This document shows positions 60,066 through 64,000 of a stretch of DNA of 64,000 nucleotides, one piece after another. Source of the stretch: Crotophaga sulcirostris (Eukaryota; Chordata; Aves; Cuculiformes; Crotophagidae); assembly GCA_013397455.1 (NCBI GenBank), contig VYZB01000191.1, positions 1,271,911 through 1,335,910 of the forward strand, in the 5' to 3' direction. The notes under the pieces were generated by a model. It was not told the DNA's origin. It was given only the letters and a program-made list of their open reading frames with translations, and made no database searches. The position numbers and the translations under genes were made by a program. Within the stretch, counting starts at the first letter, position 1, and each line of letters begins with the position of its first letter.

Positions 60066-61652
60066 GGTTTTAGAGCCTATTAAGGCTTTTCAGTTCAATA
60101 TTCAAAGCAGTTATTTGCCCATGGGTATGCTACAGACCAAACTTCAGTCTACCAACAACTGGGGCAGCTGCAAACATCTTGAGTGGTGCAGATCAGAACA
60201 TCCAGTCTAAACATTTCTAAAGTCTGAGGAAACCAAGATCTGGAATAAGCTTCCAGGCGTTAGAATAGGTCCAGGTTATTCAGGGAAACATTGGAAATCC
60301 TTCAAAAAAAAATGAAAGGATTGGTTTTTTTAATTTATCTGTTTGAAATCATTTGGAATATCCTACACTCAGATCTCTTCTTTAAAAAAAACAGAAAAAG
60401 TGTAAGGGGATGGGGACTGGTAACTGTTAACAGCTTGGGGGTAAAAGACATTCCCTTCTTTTCACTCTGCCCTGCTCTCAAAATGGGTTTTAGCACTAGT
60501 AGCCTTTTGAAGTACTTTTTTCCTTTTTTAAATTTACCTCAAAGCAACCAGATTAGGTGACGTACATTTCAAACTGAAAGAGAGGTAGGTATAAGGAGAC
60601 TGCATGAGAAATGCCTATGATCTTGCTATGCCCTTTCTGCTTTTAATTTGTGTGTACATTCACCTCTCTCCAACTGTGCTAATTACTGAATTTTAGTTCT
60701 GTTTTGGATAGATCTGTACAAGATGGGTAAAGCACCAGAACATGCTGCTCTCTCACTCTCCGAATGCTACAGGTCTGGTGTCCATCTGAGCAGTTCTCTG
60801 AGACCCAATGACTTCAGTTGTGATGCTCAGCACTGGAACTGACTGTTGTTGTGCTAAATAAGAGCAAGGTATTATGCTGCTGCTGCTGATTAGTATTATT
60901 ATTTAGCATAAGGCAACACAACTTTCAAATGCCTTCAGTTGCCCTAAAACTGTCTGACTTTTAAGAGTAGGTGTTAACCCTACAAGTCATTGAGGTACTT
61001 CTGAATGTATTAATATTGTTAGATCTCTAAAAGATACTCATTCAATGTAAAATAATGTCAATGGTGATGTTTCACTCTAACAGCAAGAGTAAAGTTGGCT
61101 CAATTGGAAGGCGAGCAGATTTAAGGAATATTACAAGCCTGTGGGGACAGCTAAGGGTCACACAGCTAATGCTGGAAATAAACACACTGTTCTATTTTCG
61201 TGAACAGGAATGTCAGTCTTATCTGAATAATCTTGCCATAAAGTACTTAAAATAAAACAAACACAAAAGTAAGGAAACCAGAACCTCAGAACAAAACAAA
61301 CTACTCTCAACAGCTTTCATAGGCATGCTCTATTGTATCATGTTTATAAATGGGTTCTCTATTGTCCTGATCTTTCTCTAATATTGTTTTGGACACATCT
61401 GTATTATAAATGCTGAAAAACAATCCTTTTTTTCCTCCTAACAGAGTTGATTAAATAGAAAATAAAACAGTTCTCTTTTTCTTCCTACCTTTGAGTTGGC
61501 CATAAAAAATACAAATAAGGATACTGTCCCCTCAGGACAGGTGTGATGCCCTGTTTAGTTTGTACAGGAAGGGAGCATTTCAGGCAGAGTCAGTTTTCAT
61601 ATATTCTTAACAAAAAAAGCTATAACAGTATTGTGAGGCTTGCAGGGGCAAA

Positions 61653-62471
61653 ACAGAATCATAGAATCATTTAGGCTGGAAAAAACTTTTAAGAACATTG
61701 AGTCCACCCATAAATCTAATATTTCTGAGCCACAACTAAACCGTATCTCTAAGCACCACATCTAAACATCTTTTAAATACCTCCAGGGATGGCAACTCAG
61801 CCACACCCCCGGACAGCCTTCTTCAATGCTTCACCACTCTTTCAGTAAAGAAATTTTTCCTAATATCCAATCTAAATCTCCCCGGCACAACTTGAGACAT
61901 TTTCCTCCTGTCTTGTCACTTGTTACTTGGGAAAAGTCCAACACCCACCTCGCCACAACCTCCTTTCACGTAGTTGTAGAGAGATAAGATCTCCCCTCAG
62001 CCTCCTCTTCTCCAGCCTAAACAACCCCAGCTCCCTCAGCGGCTCCTCATAAGACTTGTGCTCCAGACCCCTCACCAGCTACATTGCCCTCCTCTAGACA
62101 CACTCCAGCAGCAAAATGTCTTTCTTGTAACGAGAGGCTCAAAACTGAACACAGTATTTGAGGTGCGGCCTCACCAGCACCGAGTACAGGGGCACAATCA
62201 CTTCCCTGCTCCTGCTGGCCACACCATTTCTGATATAGGCTGGGATACCACCGGCCTTCTTGGCCACCTGGGCACACTGCTGGCTTATGTTCAGCCGGCT
62301 GTCAACCAACTCACCTAGGTTCTTCTCTGCCAGGCAGCTTTCTAGCCACTCTTCCCCAGGCCTGTAGCGCTGCATGGGGTTGTTCTGGTCCATGTACAGG
62401 GCCTCACACTCAGCCTTGTTGAACCTCATACCATTGGCCTCAGCCCATCAATCCAGGCTGTCCAGTTCCCT
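61653..62471 (-). mobile_element. CR1 LINE 3' part (about 820 bp), relatively well preserved
   Basis: It begins with the inverted CR1 tail (acagaatcatagaatcat) and extends through the 3' non-coding part into the reverse-transcriptase region. On the minus strand 62139-62429 is open and reads [20 protein letters not shown] and then [20 protein letters not shown], typical of CR1 ORF2. Downstream the frame is broken. The copy is 5'-truncated and not capable of coding the full protein. Confidence 0.94.
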
Positions 62472-63404
62472 GTTTTTAAATACTTTTATGAGGAAATTAT
62501 AAGAGCTTTCTACAAGCTACTTTCAATGCCACACAGAATGAAGTAGTGTCAGCCATTTCTGTGGGAAAAGGGGCATGACACCTGCTGCTGCATGGAGCTG
62601 TGGGGCCTATAGCAATGCTTTCCTTTGCACGAGTGTAAGATCTCCCCTTCAGCATGTCAAAACTTTATGTAGCCAGGAAAGCACTAACAAAGAAACTTAG
62701 AGAGGAATGCATTTCCTAATGTGTTCTGAACTGTGTGGCTGGGTTTACATCTTTCCTGTGGTTAGAGGCAGGGTTTGGTTGCTGTGTTTTTTCAAAATAA
62801 TAGCTAAGCTGGCAGTTACACAGCAATCTGATGAAGGCCTATTTTTTTTTCCCATGCACTTTAGTTTCCCGAAAGGCATTTTCAAGTGTCAGACTCTTCA
62901 GTTCAAAATCTTGAAAAGGTTGGAAATGGAGAGAAATTCAGGTAGAAACCACCAGGTTCAACTATGGCATCTCACCTTGGGAACACGACTGTCCAAAGGC
63001 AGCCGGCAGTGACTCCACTGGGCAGAGGTCAGGGGTTCCCTACTAAGCACGCACCTCTCCCAACTTCACTGTTGGATTTTCTTAGTAAGACAAATCAGTT
63101 TCCCCAGATACAGCCTGATTAGGGCAGTAAAACCGTCCCCAAGCATCCTGTTTAGCTGGGATGGAGAAACCTGGCCCTCACCCCAGCGTTGGTCCCAGTC
63201 CTGGGGGATGGGGGCTGTGGCAGAGGCTGGCTGGGAGCGGCGCTTCCCCACATGCCGGCTCCCCCAGGGCCGCAGTGCTGGGAGCACCATCCTCAGACAC
63301 CGCTGGAGCCGATGAGCAGAGCTGCACCAAGGCACCGACACCCGCAATGGTGGGACCACATCTCCCCTAGCGAGCAAGGAGGGGATGAGGCAGCGACAGA
63401 TAAA

Positions 63405-63865
63405 ACCATAGAATCATGGAATGGCTTGGGTTGGAAGGGACCTTAAAGCCCATCCAGTCCCACACCCCTGCCATGGGCAGGGACACCTCCCACCAGCCCA
63501 GGCTGCTCCAGGCCCCATCCAGCCTGGCCTTGGACACCTCCAGGGAGGAGGCACCCACAGCTTCCCTGGGCAACCTGTGCCAGGTGTGAAGAATTCCTTC
63601 CTAATGTCTAATCTAAACCTTTCCCCTTCCAATTTAAAGCCGTTCCCCTCATCCTATCACTACTTGCCCTTGTATAAAGTCCCTCCCCAGCTGTCCTGTA
63701 GCCCCTTCAGGTACTGGAAGGCGGCTGTGAGGTCCCCCCGGAGCCTTCTCTCCAGGCTGAACAACCCCAGCTCCCCCAGCCTGTCCCCATAGCAGAGCTG
63801 CTCCAGCCCTCTTGAGCATCTTCGCAGCCTCCTCTGGACCCGTTCCCACAGTTCCATATCCTTCA
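63405..63865 (-). mobile_element. CR1 LINE 3' part, GC-rich young-looking copy
   Basis: The tail accatagaatcatggaatgg and then gggttggaagggaccttaaa are near the avian CR1 consensus, and the rest follows CR1 to about 63,865. The minus strand reads [20 protein letters not shown] at the ORF2 end. It abuts a CpG island at the window edge and appears the least diverged CR1 here. Confidence 0.93.
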
Positions 63866-64000
63866 CGCCGGTGGCGCGGGGGTCTCCCGGGCTCAAACAC
63901 CGCCTCGCAGGGGGAGAGCTTTCCCGCCGAGCCACGGGACCTCCCGCCCCCCACTCCCGGCGCGACCCCCGCGTCCCCGGCAGCCGCCGCGCTGCGCTGC
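63860..64000. promoter_or_regulatory. CpG island at right edge (possible promoter of next gene)
   Basis: The last ~140 bases are very GC-rich with many CpG pairs (for example cccggcgcgacccccgcgtc) and differ from the CR1 before them. It looks like the start of a CpG-island promoter continuing past the window. In mammals the gene after MINDY3 in the same direction is ITGA8, which makes it the candidate; no coding sequence is visible to confirm this. Confidence 0.55.

Larger units (their letters stand above)
57921..63860. other. Intergenic region downstream of MINDY3
   Basis: Besides the LTR-like segment and two CR1 copies listed separately, this holds a 16-base A run at 58,030-58,045, a hairpin near 59,842-59,900, an ER6-type palindrome at 60,048-60,065 and a moderately GC-rich block at about 63,140-63,400. 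I see no gene. Confidence 0.6.

Noticed and set aside
61141..61175. MIR-like string (gggtcacacagctaatgctgg)
   Set aside because: Only about 20 bases resemble the MIR core; too short to call without a repeat search.
62139..62429. 96-codon minus-strand frame
   Set aside because: It is also CR1 ORF2 sequence within a truncated copy, not a cellular gene.

Overview
The window is vertebrate nuclear DNA, almost certainly from a bird. It is AT-rich and gene-sparse, and it carries several CR1 LINE fragments of the avian type, most with 3'-truncated-style tails reading as minus-strand copies. The one recognisable protein-coding gene is MINDY3 (also FAM188A, C10orf97 or CARP), a Lys48-specific deubiquitinase. 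It is transcribed on the + strand and spans most of the window. The species cannot be fixed from sequence alone.

Layout: 1-10,690 is intergenic DNA upstream of MINDY3, with one short CR1 piece and two CTCF-like motifs and no gene I can support. At 10,690-11,530 lies a CpG-rich promoter interrupted by 516 Ns (10,956-11,471). The first coding exon, with the start codon, is most likely hidden in this gap. Fourteen further coding exons (numbered 2-15) lie between 19,040 and 56,997. All have GT/AG borders and compatible phases, and together they read without frameshift or stop to the natural C-terminus. Summed, they encode 413 residues; with about 31 residues expected from exon 1 this gives about 444, essentially the length of human MINDY3. 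The catalytic Cys (exon 2) and His (exon 10) are both present. The 3' UTR runs to a polyadenylation signal at 57,895-57,900.

The introns (177 bp to 13.7 kb) hold CR1 copies of different ages. These include an old L3-like CR1 in intron 12 with an inverted 37-bp self-copy. Intron 11 carries a perfect four-unit heat-shock element, intron 8 a strong CTCF-like motif, and intron 10 an isolated exon-like open segment that does not fit the MINDY3 frame.

From 57,920 to the right edge is intergenic DNA with an LTR-like segment of an old endogenous retrovirus, two longer minus-strand CR1 copies and a perfect ER6 nuclear-receptor-type motif. The last ~140 bases are a CpG island. In mammals the next gene downstream of MINDY3 in the same orientation is ITGA8, so this island may be its promoter. 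That is inference from synteny, because no ITGA8 coding sequence lies inside the window.

Most short open frames in the window are uninformative chance ORFs in intronic or intergenic DNA. No prokaryotic, CRISPR or novel multi-gene system was seen.
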